Assembly (NCBI RefSeq): GCF_000585375.1
Contig: NZ_KK073874.1
Span: forward strand, 558,001-622,000
Length of the DNA: 64,000 nucleotides
Direction: 5' to 3'
Origin: Cryptosporangium arvum DSM 44712
Lineage (GTDB): Bacteria > Actinomycetota > Actinomycetes > Mycobacteriales > Cryptosporangiaceae
The notes under the pieces are model-generated. The model saw only the letters and a list, made by a program, of their open reading frames with translations, ran no database searches and was not told where the DNA came from. Below are positions 15,997 through 24,844 of this stretch, piece by piece. The first letter of the stretch is position 1, and each line of letters begins with the position of its first letter. Made by a program: the position numbers and the translations under genes.

Positions 15997-17000
15997 CGAT
16001 TGCCGACCGGTGCCGACTCGACCGCGCGGACCAGCTCGTCGACCACTTCCGCCGTGGGTTGTTCCAGAGTGATCATCGAAGTGGTCCGCAGCTCGGCGGG
16101 GAGCGGGGTCGAGTCGAGCCGAACCCGGACGATCTTTTCGGGGTGGGCGGAGTCGACGAGAGCTGATTCCCAGTCCTGCGGCTGGCGAGAACGGTTGATC
16201 AAGTAATGGCGGGAAAGCAACACGACGACACGATCGGTTCGGCTCGCCGCGACGTCGAGTGAATCCTTCAGGCTGGTCTCGTGGTGAGCGTTCCACCGGA
16301 ACAGATCCACTTGATGGCCTTTTTCCCGGAAAACTCCGCGGAGCCAGTCGGCCCAGGGCTGATCGGCTCCGACATAGCTGATGGCGATCGATCTGACCGC
16401 GTTGTCGCGCACCACCGGAACCTCTGACTCGCGCGGCTCGCTGCGCGGCTCGGGGCCCGTGGAGGACGGATCAGCCGCGAGATCGATGTGCTTCGCTTCC
16501 AGGATCTGGCGCACCACGTCGGTCACGATCGCGTAATACTCTTTGGATTGACCCCGGTGCCGCATGAAATCCGCCAGGCCGGAGCCGTCGTCCGGGCCGT
16601 GGACCGGCGGCCACCACGCGCGGTTCAAGTACCGAGGCTCCACGCCCTCGGGACGCTGCGGGAGCGACCCTCGCCAGCGCACGGTGATCAGACACTTTTC
16701 CGCCGGCGCGCGTTCAGCCGTATGTTTTCGCACACGCCCGGCGAAGCGCACCCATTCTTCTCGGCAGTCCGGATCGGCGAAGTAGTCGCCCGAGCAGAGT
16801 GCGACCATGCTCGGAACCCAGTCCGCCCGGTCGGTGGTGGACCGTTCCCAGCCCGGCGCGAGCCCGTAGCGGTCAAGTATGCCGCCGACACCGAGACCCG
16901 CCTGCACCCAGAGCTGCCGCTCGAGGTCGTCGTGGAATCTCTTGACGGCCCCGCGCTCGTCCTCAGAGGACGAATGGCTGGTGAAGAAGTAATAGTCCAT
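15993..17000 (-). CDS. Tandem-TIR domain protein
   Basis: 335 residues. The first TIR-like domain (~1-165) begins MDYYFFTSHSSSEDERG and has SGDYFADPDCREEW (~70-80), retaining the Glu-Trp of the catalytic loop. An acidic/Pro linker (PSSTGPEPRSEPRESEV, ~178-194) joins it to a second TIR_2-like domain (~203-325) starting SIAISYVGADQPWADWL, which has DW instead of EW. The second domain resembles the middle domain of FxsT. The ATG at 17000 follows a ~147-nt leader from a good promoter (17154-17182). It is coupled to the downstream NB-ARC-TIR gene. TIR-TIR pairs can act as NAD-cleaving effectors or scaffolds; which applies is not visible. Confidence 0.78.
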   Translation of the reverse strand: MDYYFFTSHSSSEDERGAVKRFHDDLERQLWVQAGLGVGGILDRYGLAPGWERSTTDRADWVPSMVALCSGDYFADPDCREEWVRFAGRVRKHTAERAPAEKCLITVRWRGSLPQRPEGVEPRYLNRAWWPPVHGPDDGSGLADFMRHRGQSKEYYAIVTDVVRQILEAKHIDLAADPSSTGPEPRSEPRESEVPVVRDNAVRSIAISYVGADQPWADWLRGVFREKGHQVDLFRWNAHHETSLKDSLDVAASRTDRVVVLLSRHYLINRSRQPQDWESALVDSAHPEKIVRVRLDSTPLPAELRTTSMITLEQPTAEVVDELVRAVESAPVGNR

Positions 17001-17153
17001 CGCGCGCCGTCATCGCCGATCGAGCGGGTTCGCGCAGGCTCGACATATGCCGGACGAGGCCATATCCGTCGACCCCCTCATCGGCTGGCGACAACTTCTC
17101 GGGCGCTTCGCTCTCCGTATTCGAGGCGATGCGCACAGTGAGTTGCTCCGAGC

Positions 17154-17182
17154 AGTATAAATATCCCAAAGTGCCCGGTCAA
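17154..17182 (-). promoter_or_regulatory. Sigma-70-type promoter for the TIR module
   Basis: On the minus strand: TTGACC (17182-17177), a 17-nt spacer, TATACT (17159-17154). Both hexamers are close to consensus with ideal spacing, rare in this GC-rich DNA. Transcription would start near 17147 and give the tandem-TIR gene a ~147-nt leader. It separates the TIR module from the fxs genes upstream. Confidence 0.65.
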
Positions 17183-17192
17183 GTGCCCATAT

Positions 17193-18227
17193 TCATTCAT
17201 TCTGTCCTGCCGAGTCTTCACTGGAGCTTTCCGGAAGGCGGAGAGCGATCTGTTCCGAAAGTTCCTGAACACGTGCGTCCGCGTCCGCTACCCGGGATTT
17301 ATCGACGGTAACGCCGATTACGTACGACCCCGGGTAATGGGTCGAAATCTTGTTGTAGAACAGCGCGCCCTCTTCGACGTCGAGCACGAGTCTATTCAAT
17401 GCCCCGGCCGTCACCGGGTACATCGACTGCTCCAGGGAACGCACCATCGCGTCGAGTCTGCTGCCGATTTCGCGATAACGGATGCGACGATCTTTTCGGC
17501 TTATCTGATCGAAGAAGAGCTTGAGTTGCGGCGCGCTGAACACGTCGACCGCACCTTGGAACGCGCCGCCGTCATAATAGGCTGCGTAGTGAAGCCGCTG
17601 TGGGTCGACGGCTTCGCGGCTGAATTCCCGAACCAGCGACTGGGTCGTGCTCTCGTCGATGAAGCCCTCGACGTGCGGACTGTTGCCGAACTCGCTGAGA
17701 ATCCAGTCGCCCTCGCCCTGGGTCAGGTACCCGCCCGGATTCTGCGAGCCCAGCCGGTAGCGTGCCCTGACCTCGTTCGTGAGGTCGGCCATCAGCCTGT
17801 CGGCGGTCTGTAAGCCTGGGCTGTCGAACGCGTAGCCGACGAAGTACTGGCCGGTACGGATCTGATAATGATGGACCGACTGATTGTCGGCCTCCAGGAC
17901 CGTGCGGATGAGACGACCACTTCGAATGGTCTGGAGTTGGCGGTCCAGCCGGTCGGCGAGGAAGTTCATCTGCCGCCCGTGCCAGCGGCACCACTCCCGC
18001 TGGCGCTCGACGTCGCGCTCGGAGGGAAGAGCGCCCGCGACGTCAGCGAGTACGTCGATCGAGAAGTCGAAGAAGCCCCGGGTGAAGTGACCGACGTAAT
18101 GCAGCTTCCGTGCGCTGACGACCTCGCCGGTCAGTTGGATGAGCTCTTCGTTCTCCTCGGGCAGGTGACTCGCTCGGACGATGTTCGGCTCGACGGGTGA
18201 GGGCACGCTGTGTGCGTCTACGGACAT
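17193..18227 (-). CDS. Unrecognised protein encoded in the FxSxx island
   Basis: 344 residues, starting MSVDAHSVPSPVEPNIVRAS at the ATG at 18227 (GGGGAT ribosome-like site), 47 nt after fxsT. It is soluble, with no signal peptide or membrane helix. Two halves each carry a similar LHYVGHFTRGFFDFSIDVL / LHYAAYYDGGAFQGAVDVF phrase (~42-60 and ~215-233), suggesting an internal duplication. Other features are WCRWHGRQMNFL and LDRQLQTIRSGRLIR (~90-108), the latter repeated in looser form as LDAMVRSLEQSMYPV. No family is recognised. The same orientation and spacing as the fxs genes suggest it is co-transcribed with them. A longer in-frame extension to 18557 is rejected because it overlaps fxsT. Confidence 0.7.
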   Translation of the reverse strand: MSVDAHSVPSPVEPNIVRASHLPEENEELIQLTGEVVSARKLHYVGHFTRGFFDFSIDVLADVAGALPSERDVERQREWCRWHGRQMNFLADRLDRQLQTIRSGRLIRTVLEADNQSVHHYQIRTGQYFVGYAFDSPGLQTADRLMADLTNEVRARYRLGSQNPGGYLTQGEGDWILSEFGNSPHVEGFIDESTTQSLVREFSREAVDPQRLHYAAYYDGGAFQGAVDVFSAPQLKLFFDQISRKDRRIRYREIGSRLDAMVRSLEQSMYPVTAGALNRLVLDVEEGALFYNKISTHYPGSYVIGVTVDKSRVADADARVQELSEQIALRLPESSSEDSAGQNE

Positions 18228-18274
18228 GCGGTATCCCCTAGCGAACGTTCCGCGTACCTGGGTCGTCGGGCCAT

Positions 18275-21200
18275 TCAGAACGCCGGCACTTCGAGATCGA
18301 TCTCGCCGCGGTCGGAGGTGGGCCGGTCGATCGCGCCGCCTTCCTCGCGTTCCTGCGAGTCGAGGTGGTTGCGCAAAGCGATCTCGGAGTACGAGTGGCC
18401 GTTCCCGTACAAGCGCGTGAATGCGGAGCGGGCGTGGCTGTCGAGTTCTTTCGCGCGGGTGAAGTCGCCCAGGTCGACAAGGACGTTGGCGTAGTTGATC
18501 GACGCACCGGCCAAGATCGGGTGGCGGTCTCCCAGGCTCGCGTAGAGACCGTTCCACGATGCCTCGGCGTCGATGCCGCTACGAGCGAAGTCGCCGGTTG
18601 CCCGCCGGAACGTCGCGAGGGAACACTGGCAGATGAAAGTGAACGGATGATTGTCCCCGAACACCTCGCGGTACCCCTCAAGCACGTCTGCGCCCATAGC
18701 AACAGCGGCCTCATAGTCACCAAGAACGTGAAGATCTGTTGCGAGGTTCAAGCGGCACGACAGGGTGTCCGGATTGTTCAATCCGTAGCGCGCCGTGTAC
18801 CGACGAACCGTTGCTTGGCTGAGCGACCGAGCGAGTTCGGGGTCGCCGAGACGCCGCCAGCTGACCGCCAGGCTGCGACGGGCACGTAGCGTTTCCGGTG
18901 CGTCGTCGCCGAATCGCTTGCGGCACTCCTCCGCGGTGTCCCGGAGAGTCCGCATGGACTCGGCGACCCGGTCGAGCTCGCGATAGACCGTGCCGATGTT
19001 CCCGTACGAGAACCAGGTGTGGCGGTGCCCGTCTCCCAACACGCGTCGGCGTCGGTCGTAGGTATCGCGATCCTGCTGGAGGGACTCCTCGGCCGAACCG
19101 ATGAGCAACAACGCTTCGGCCAGGTTGTTCGCGGCGCTCAGCGTGTCGGGATGGTCCACGCCGAAGAGCTCGCGGAAGTAGGCGTACGTCGCTTGGTCGT
19201 CTTCCCAGCCCTCTCGGAAACGTCCGAGACCCCGGAGGTCCGCTCCGAAGCTCCGCAGTGTCATCAGCATCTGGGGATGCTGGGGACCGCCGAGCAGTCC
19301 CGATTGCACGGCCAGAATCTTCCGATCCAGCTCGTACGAGTCCCGGTACCGGCCTTCGGAGCGGTAAGCGTTCGCGACCTGGACGCCCATTCGCAGACGC
19401 AGCTTGGCGAGCTCCTGCTGGTTACCGTCGACACGCTCGTCGTCGGAGAGCGAGATCCATCGCTCGAAGCGGTTCTCGTGCCCGGCCGGTGCCGGCGGCG
19501 ACCAGGTGTCGAGAAGACGCTCGCCGAGCCCGCACGCCTCTTCCCAGCGGCCCGTACGCCACAGATAGCGGACCTGGTTGACCAACCAGCGGCGGATCTC
19601 CCATCGATCGCTCCGGAGTGCTCCCGACGGCGTGATGTGATCCTGCAGCTCGTCGTAGGTCGCGTCGTGGTGGACCTCTTCGGCTTCGGTGTCAGGGGGC
19701 GCGAAGCGTGCGAGCGCGTCCAGAATCGCGGCGCGTCGGTTTTCGCGTTCCTCGGCCGTTAGCCGGGATCGGGCGGCGGCCTGCATCAACGGGTGGATGA
19801 AGATCGTGCGGCGGGTGAAGTCCTGCCGGGCCAGCCCGTGCCCACGCAGAACGCGGAGTATCTTGCCGGTCCCGAAGTCACGCAGGCCCGGGTCGGCCGC
19901 CTCGAGCTCGGCGAGCACCTGGCCCCGTTCGAGTAGCGCGAGGGCGATCGCGTTCGGCGAGAGGAAGCTGCAGTACTCCAAGAACAGCGCTGCCGCGGGG
20001 TACTCGCTCGCCAGGTTCTCGATCGACAGCCGCCAGCTGACCGCGGCCGGCAGGAACTCGTCCGGCTGATCGGCGTCCGCGCGCATGCGATTACGCCACT
20101 CGGCGAGGAGCCGCAGGTAGTCGTTGACCGCCGACGGGGTGTCTCGGCGCGGGTTGAGCCAACGCGCGGCGTGTTCGATCGCGACCGGGAAATCGCCGAG
20201 CGCGTCCGCGACGCGATCAGCCTCCCGGTCGGTCGTCCACGGAGCGCGGAACTTCAACAACTGGACGCTCTCGGGGCGGGTGAAACGCTCGAGAGCGATC
20301 GTCGAAGCGTTGACGCTCGCCCAGGCGCCGGTGTCCTTCGACGTGACGATGCTGTGGACGGAGACGCGCTTGGGTAGCAGGTCGATTATCGCGTCCGGGG
20401 TGTCCGCGCTGTCGAAGATCAACAGGACGCGTCGCGGCGGGTGTTCGCCCGACTCGGCGGGGGTCGTCCCGTTGCTCGACGCGCTCTCCGGGACCGACTG
20501 CTCGGACTCGTTGGCGGCGGCCACCGCGGCGTCGAGATCACGCAGTGACGTCTCCACGCTGATCCGGCTGATCGCCGGGACCCACCAGATCACGTCGTAG
20601 TCGGCTTGGAACCGCAGCGCGAACTCCAGCGCGGTCTGGCTCTTCCCGGTGCCGGACAGGCCGACCAGCGCTACCGGGCCGTCGGGAGTCGTACCGGGCG
20701 CCAGTTTGTTACGCAGTTCCTCCAGCACGTCGTCGCGCCCGACGAAGCGATCCAGGTTGGGGGGCAGCTCGATCACGCTCGGGCGGGTGCGCGGATACCG
20801 GGCCGCACTGTCGTGCGGCAACCGATCGGCCGGCGAATGCCGATCGAGGTGCGCCAGCAGCGCTTTCCGCGCGTCGTCGGGCCCGAAGCCGATCAGGTTC
20901 AGCCCGGGGATCTCCGACCACGGCGGAAGAGTGGAGCCCTCGTCGATGCGGATCGCCAGGATCTTGCTCTCGGCGTGCTTCTCGGAGGCCCGGATGCTCA
21001 AGGCCCGGGCGTCCAGCGACGACTCCCAATGCGACGAGATCAGCGCGACGACCCGGTCGACGTCCGGGATGGGATCGCCCGGCTTCTGGCCGGCTCGGCG
21101 CTCGACGACGCGGATGCCGTTGAGGTAGAGCACGGTACGGATCCAGTCCGCCCACGCGCGATCGCGCGGCGCATAAGCGACGAAGGCCGTCTGCGGCGCG

Positions 21201-22192
21201 CCGATCGGCACCCTGGCGTATCGGCCCTGCAGGGCCTGCCGGGTCGACTCCTTCATCGGGTGCGCCTCGGTGACCTCGCCTTCGGTGATTATCGCCGCCA
21301 AACGCTGATACGGGACGAGCAGACCCTCGAGCTCACTGGCCGGCTCCTCGATCGGAGCGAGCAGTTCCTCGAAGGCATAGTTGGACTTGTAGGGGATCTG
21401 GGTCTCGGCCCAGTACCGCTCGGGGTCGTCGAGGTCGAGTCGATCGACGACCGATTGAAAGGCAGCGCGGGCAAAGGCCCGGCTCTGCTTCAGCCGAGCC
21501 TGTTCGACCGGGTCGACCCGCATTGCCACGGGTAGGACCTTGATTCGACGTCCGACCTCCCGTTCGGCCGACTCGACGATGTGCTGAGCCGCCCACGCCC
21601 CACCCTGGATCGCCTGGTCGTTCATCGCGTAGCCGACCACGACGATGTCGGGCAGCAGTAGCGTGCAGATGTCGGCGTTGTCGGAGAAACCCGTCCGGCT
21701 GTCGATGAGTACGTAGTCGTACTCGTCGGACTTGAAATTGCGCCGCAGTTCCTCGAAGAAACTCAGTCCTTCGGCGGAGTTGTAGAAAGCGTCCCAGTTG
21801 AAGGTGCCGACGGCCTGCGCGTACGCGCTGTTCTGCTTGCCGGCAGGCAGGAAGCGGAACAGATTCGGCGGATCGAACGGCGTGTCCCAGAGGGTCACCG
21901 AGTCTTCGGAGATGTCGGCGTATTTCGAGCGAAGCGGCTCGATGTCCGGCGCATTGCTGTCGATGGCTTCCAATGCGTAATTCCGGAAGATGTCGATGAC
22001 TCCGTCGGAGTTACGCAGCTCCTTGTCGAGGAGGAACGGTTCCAGGTATTTGTGCAGACCGGGAGATTCCAGATCCCAGTCGACCGCCAGAACCCGCTTT
22101 CCTCGGCTGGCCAGGATCCACGCGATGTTGGCCATGCACATTGTGCGGCCGACGCCGCCTTTGTATGAATAAAAGGTAACGACAGTACCCAT
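18275..22192 (-). CDS. fxsT: FxsT-like protein: ParA-type ATPase, TIR-like, NB-ARC and TPR domains
   Basis: 1305 residues. Domain order: MinD/ParA-type P-loop domain (1-~300) with deviant Walker A KGGVGRT (11-17) and LAVDWDLESPGLHKYLEP; a TIR-like domain (~328-450, TAFVAYAPRDRAWADWI) without the catalytic Glu; an NB-ARC NTPase (~475-800) beginning FVGRDDVLEELR, with Walker A GLSGTGKS (~510); and TPR repeats (~935-1290, for example DHPDTLSAANNLAEALLLIG and NNPDTLSCRLNLATDLHVLG). This matches the TPR protein of FxSxx-COOH systems. The start ATG (22192) follows the fxsC stop with a 3-nt gap. It is probably a cytosolic STAND-type sensor; what it senses is unknown. Confidence 0.85.
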   Translation of the reverse strand: MGTVVTFYSYKGGVGRTMCMANIAWILASRGKRVLAVDWDLESPGLHKYLEPFLLDKELRNSDGVIDIFRNYALEAIDSNAPDIEPLRSKYADISEDSVTLWDTPFDPPNLFRFLPAGKQNSAYAQAVGTFNWDAFYNSAEGLSFFEELRRNFKSDEYDYVLIDSRTGFSDNADICTLLLPDIVVVGYAMNDQAIQGGAWAAQHIVESAEREVGRRIKVLPVAMRVDPVEQARLKQSRAFARAAFQSVVDRLDLDDPERYWAETQIPYKSNYAFEELLAPIEEPASELEGLLVPYQRLAAIITEGEVTEAHPMKESTRQALQGRYARVPIGAPQTAFVAYAPRDRAWADWIRTVLYLNGIRVVERRAGQKPGDPIPDVDRVVALISSHWESSLDARALSIRASEKHAESKILAIRIDEGSTLPPWSEIPGLNLIGFGPDDARKALLAHLDRHSPADRLPHDSAARYPRTRPSVIELPPNLDRFVGRDDVLEELRNKLAPGTTPDGPVALVGLSGTGKSQTALEFALRFQADYDVIWWVPAISRISVETSLRDLDAAVAAANESEQSVPESASSNGTTPAESGEHPPRRVLLIFDSADTPDAIIDLLPKRVSVHSIVTSKDTGAWASVNASTIALERFTRPESVQLLKFRAPWTTDREADRVADALGDFPVAIEHAARWLNPRRDTPSAVNDYLRLLAEWRNRMRADADQPDEFLPAAVSWRLSIENLASEYPAAALFLEYCSFLSPNAIALALLERGQVLAELEAADPGLRDFGTGKILRVLRGHGLARQDFTRRTIFIHPLMQAAARSRLTAEERENRRAAILDALARFAPPDTEAEEVHHDATYDELQDHITPSGALRSDRWEIRRWLVNQVRYLWRTGRWEEACGLGERLLDTWSPPAPAGHENRFERWISLSDDERVDGNQQELAKLRLRMGVQVANAYRSEGRYRDSYELDRKILAVQSGLLGGPQHPQMLMTLRSFGADLRGLGRFREGWEDDQATYAYFRELFGVDHPDTLSAANNLAEALLLIGSAEESLQQDRDTYDRRRRVLGDGHRHTWFSYGNIGTVYRELDRVAESMRTLRDTAEECRKRFGDDAPETLRARRSLAVSWRRLGDPELARSLSQATVRRYTARYGLNNPDTLSCRLNLATDLHVLGDYEAAVAMGADVLEGYREVFGDNHPFTFICQCSLATFRRATGDFARSGIDAEASWNGLYASLGDRHPILAGASINYANVLVDLGDFTRAKELDSHARSAFTRLYGNGHSYSEIALRNHLDSQEREEGGAIDRPTSDRGEIDLEVPAF

Positions 22193-22195
22193 TTG

Positions 22196-23491
22196 CTATC
22201 GGCGCTCCATATCGTCGTCGACGGGGCGCCGGAGCCGCGGGCGCCAGGGATGGTCCGGGGTCGTGATCCAACTGGCGCGCTCGCGGGCCGCGACCGGACC
22301 GCTGTCGACGTCGGCCGGCAACCGACGGCGTCGTAGTAGTGCGTTCTGTGCGCCGACCACGGCCTCCGCGAGTCCCGCGTCCAGCTGTTGCGGAGTCGGC
22401 ACGGCGAAACGATCGACGCGCCCGGCGGCGGCCCGGCGACGGAGCGACAGGTGCTCGGTGATACCGGCCAGCAGTTCGGCTTCGTGGCGCGAGGTCTCGA
22501 CGTCCGTGGGGTTCACGACCAGTAGGCACGCCGCGACCGTCGAGTTCCGGAGGTCCTGCTGCCCGAGCCAGGTCAGCAGCTGCCGGTAGACGTCGATCCG
22601 CGAAACCCAGGGATCGACGACGACGAGCACGATCCGGTTGGTCTCCGCCGCGGCCCGGACCTGTTCGACGATTCCTTCGTCGAACGGGAACGCGACGACG
22701 TCGCCGATGTCGAGGTCGTAGATGCTGCGGTACGCCAACGCCAACGCGGTCGTCTCGACCCCGGGTAGGAACGGCTGCCAGCCGGCGGAGTCGGCTCCGT
22801 AGTACTGCCGGTCACGGCGCTGCGGCGGCTGTTCCTCCGCGGCCCCCGCCGCGACGACCAGGCCGACCCGGGTGGCGCCGGAGGCCCGGCCCGGCTTTTT
22901 CGGAGCCGAGGGCAGCAACTCCGGTGACGCGGCGGCGACCCACCGCGGAGTGAATTGGGCGGCGCTGTCCGGCGACATCGCCGGCACCAGCCGGTCGGGC
23001 GCGGCGGCCGTGACGATCTGGTCCACCAGCCCTCGGACGAGGCCGGGGTAAGGCTCCTGACCGCCGCTGTGCCGGATGGTGTCGCCGAGCGCAGAACCGA
23101 GATCCATCCGGACGACGGTCTGCTCGACTTCGGCCGGGACGGGGTCTATCGGGGCCCAGCGCAAGCCAAGCAGGGCGCTCCGCTTGTTGCCGGTGATCTG
23201 CTCATTCGTGAGTTGACGCTGCCAGAAGATCGACCATTCGCCGCACGCGTGCGGGCTGCGGAGGAACTCCGGCGTGTAGATGGCGATCAGCACGGGAGTG
23301 GCGAATACTTCCGGTGTGATCGTGGTGTCGGCTTCGGCAGGCACGCGTCGAGGGCCGCTCAGGACACCGACCGGCCCGTTGCGGGCGGCCAGACGGAGCC
23401 CGACCGCGTCCACCAAGTCTGCGAACAAGCGCCGGATGTAGTGGCCGTCGGTGCCCGTCGCCGCATGTGTCACGACGAAATATGGGCCCAC
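22196..23491 (-). CDS. fxsC: TIR-like protein FxsC
   Basis: 431 residues from a GTG at 23491, giving MGPYFVVTHAATGTDGHYIRR; an AGGGGGGAA ribosome site lies about 9 nt ahead. A TIR-like domain (~1-150) includes YTPEFLRSPHACGEW (~70-82), keeping the Glu-Trp. The C-terminal half (~290-420) has YYGADSAGWQPFLPG and IVLVVVDPWVSR, typical of the FxsC C-terminal region. In FxSxx-COOH loci FxsC sits next to the radical SAM enzyme, as here. Its function is unknown; the N-terminal fold suggests nucleotide or NAD binding. A further in-frame upstream stretch to 23656 is not supported. Confidence 0.85.
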   Translation of the reverse strand: MGPYFVVTHAATGTDGHYIRRLFADLVDAVGLRLAARNGPVGVLSGPRRVPAEADTTITPEVFATPVLIAIYTPEFLRSPHACGEWSIFWQRQLTNEQITGNKRSALLGLRWAPIDPVPAEVEQTVVRMDLGSALGDTIRHSGGQEPYPGLVRGLVDQIVTAAAPDRLVPAMSPDSAAQFTPRWVAAASPELLPSAPKKPGRASGATRVGLVVAAGAAEEQPPQRRDRQYYGADSAGWQPFLPGVETTALALAYRSIYDLDIGDVVAFPFDEGIVEQVRAAAETNRIVLVVVDPWVSRIDVYRQLLTWLGQQDLRNSTVAACLLVVNPTDVETSRHEAELLAGITEHLSLRRRAAAGRVDRFAVPTPQQLDAGLAEAVVGAQNALLRRRRLPADVDSGPVAARERASWITTPDHPWRPRLRRPVDDDMERR

Positions 23492-23671
23492 CGGTACCAC
23501 TTCCCCCCTGAGGCTGATTACCGGGAATTCGAAAGCGCCCGACGACGCGTGGCCTGACCATAACGCTGCGCACGCTACTGAGGACATCAGGGAGGCGAGG
23601 CGAATCGCCGATGTAGCCGGACGGCATAGCAACATTGCCGACCGAACGGGGGGCATGCGTACGGCGCCGAG

Positions 23672-24844
23672 TCAGTCACGGGACCCCCGGTGGGAGCCGG
23701 GCGCATCGCGGCCGAGGGGGAGCGAGGCCAGGGCGCGCTCGGCCCGGCCCTGCACGTGCTCGGCAAGTTTTGCGAGGCCATCGCAGTACACGGAGGGATT
23801 GGCGAAGCCGCTTCCCGAGCGATAGCGGTGTGCGGCCATGCCACCGCCGCAGAGGCGATAGACGGGGCACGCCAGGCACGTGTCGCAAGGAGGAACGCCA
23901 CCGTCGGACGAAGCAAAGAATCGGTGTTCAGCCGCCTGTTCGAACGAATTGGAAAAAATGTCGAGTCCGGTGCTGCAAGCGCCCTCGTAGGCGATTTTGA
24001 ATGAATCGGTGCGTTCGATCGTTCCGTCGGTTTCGACCACGATGGCGGGTGGCCGGGCCGGACCGAACAATTCGCTGTAGCCAACACCACCGAGCGCCAG
24101 TTCGAGCAGAGATGCGAACAGGCGGATCTCGACCTTCAGCCGAGGCTCGTCGAACCAGCGGTCGAATATCGGGATCAGGAACTCGGCGTACGCCGTCGAG
24201 CCTTCCTTCGGAGGTGCGTCCCAGGTCGCATGGGGGAGGAGAAAGTCGATCGTGGGAGGTTCGAGTTCGAGGAGCGACTCATAAACTTCGACCGGGTCGT
24301 TGCGCACGTCGATGACGGCCAGGATGCCGCCGTAGAGCGATCGGAACGGGGTGCTCCGCAATAACTCGGCGGCTCGCGTGGAGCCATCGAATGAGCTGGT
24401 TCCGGCCCGGGTCCGGCGGTGGCGACCGTGTGCCTCGGATCCACCGTCCATGCTCAGTCCGACGCTGATCTCGTGTCGAAGTAGTAACGACAGGACCGTC
24501 GAATCGAGAAGTAAGCCATTGGTCTGCACGGTCATCCGGGCGCGGCGACCCAGCGGTGCGAGCGCCTCGGTCAGGCTGGTTGCGAGGAAGTCGAGCCGGT
24601 CCGTGCCGATGAGCAAGGGCTCGCCACCATGGAGTACCACGTGTGGCCGGACATCAGGTCGATCGACCAGGTACTCACGCAGACGCCGGCCGAAGATCTC
24701 CATCGTCTGCCGCGGCATAACCGCTGGACGGTATTGCCAACTTTGATCCGGCCCGTTGTATACGTAGCAGTAATCGCAAGCGAGGTTGCATCGACTGTGG
24801 ACCTTCAGGATGAACTGGCTGAGCGTACCGGCCGCCTCCGCCAT
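23672..24844 (-). CDS. fxsB: FxsB-type radical SAM/SPASM peptide maturase
   Basis: 390 residues. The radical SAM cluster motif is CNLACDYC (Cys19, Cys23, Cys26), followed by HGGEPLL (~70), VQTNGLLLD (~103) and SVGLSMDGG. A SPASM-type Cys-rich region near the C-terminus reads CDTCLACPVYRLCGGG (~318-333) with a further Cys at SVYCDGL, for auxiliary Fe-S clusters. FxsB-family enzymes are known to make three-residue cyclophane cross-links in the FxSxx motif of the partner peptide. This is the short form without a C-terminal hydroxylase-like extension. The ATG (24844) directly follows the fxsA stop (TGAATG), so the two are tightly coupled. Confidence 0.92.
   Translation of the reverse strand: MAEAAGTLSQFILKVHSRCNLACDYCYVYNGPDQSWQYRPAVMPRQTMEIFGRRLREYLVDRPDVRPHVVLHGGEPLLIGTDRLDFLATSLTEALAPLGRRARMTVQTNGLLLDSTVLSLLLRHEISVGLSMDGGSEAHGRHRRTRAGTSSFDGSTRAAELLRSTPFRSLYGGILAVIDVRNDPVEVYESLLELEPPTIDFLLPHATWDAPPKEGSTAYAEFLIPIFDRWFDEPRLKVEIRLFASLLELALGGVGYSELFGPARPPAIVVETDGTIERTDSFKIAYEGACSTGLDIFSNSFEQAAEHRFFASSDGGVPPCDTCLACPVYRLCGGGMAAHRYRSGSGFANPSVYCDGLAKLAEHVQGRAERALASLPLGRDAPGSHRGSRD

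Noticed and set aside
16963-17136. A 57-codon frame (GTG 17136) in the leader of the tandem-TIR gene
   Set aside because: A GGAG lies ~10 nt ahead and it overlaps the TIR start, so a leader peptide is possible, but the third-base GC is lower than for neighbours and the product has no recognisable feature.
18228-18557. N-terminal extension of the 344-residue protein
   Set aside because: It would overlap the coding 3' end of fxsT and is Arg/Pro-rich shadow sequence.
23492-23656. N-terminal extension of fxsC to an upstream ATG
   Set aside because: The residues have no FxsC resemblance, and a strong AGGGGGGAA precedes the GTG at 23491.
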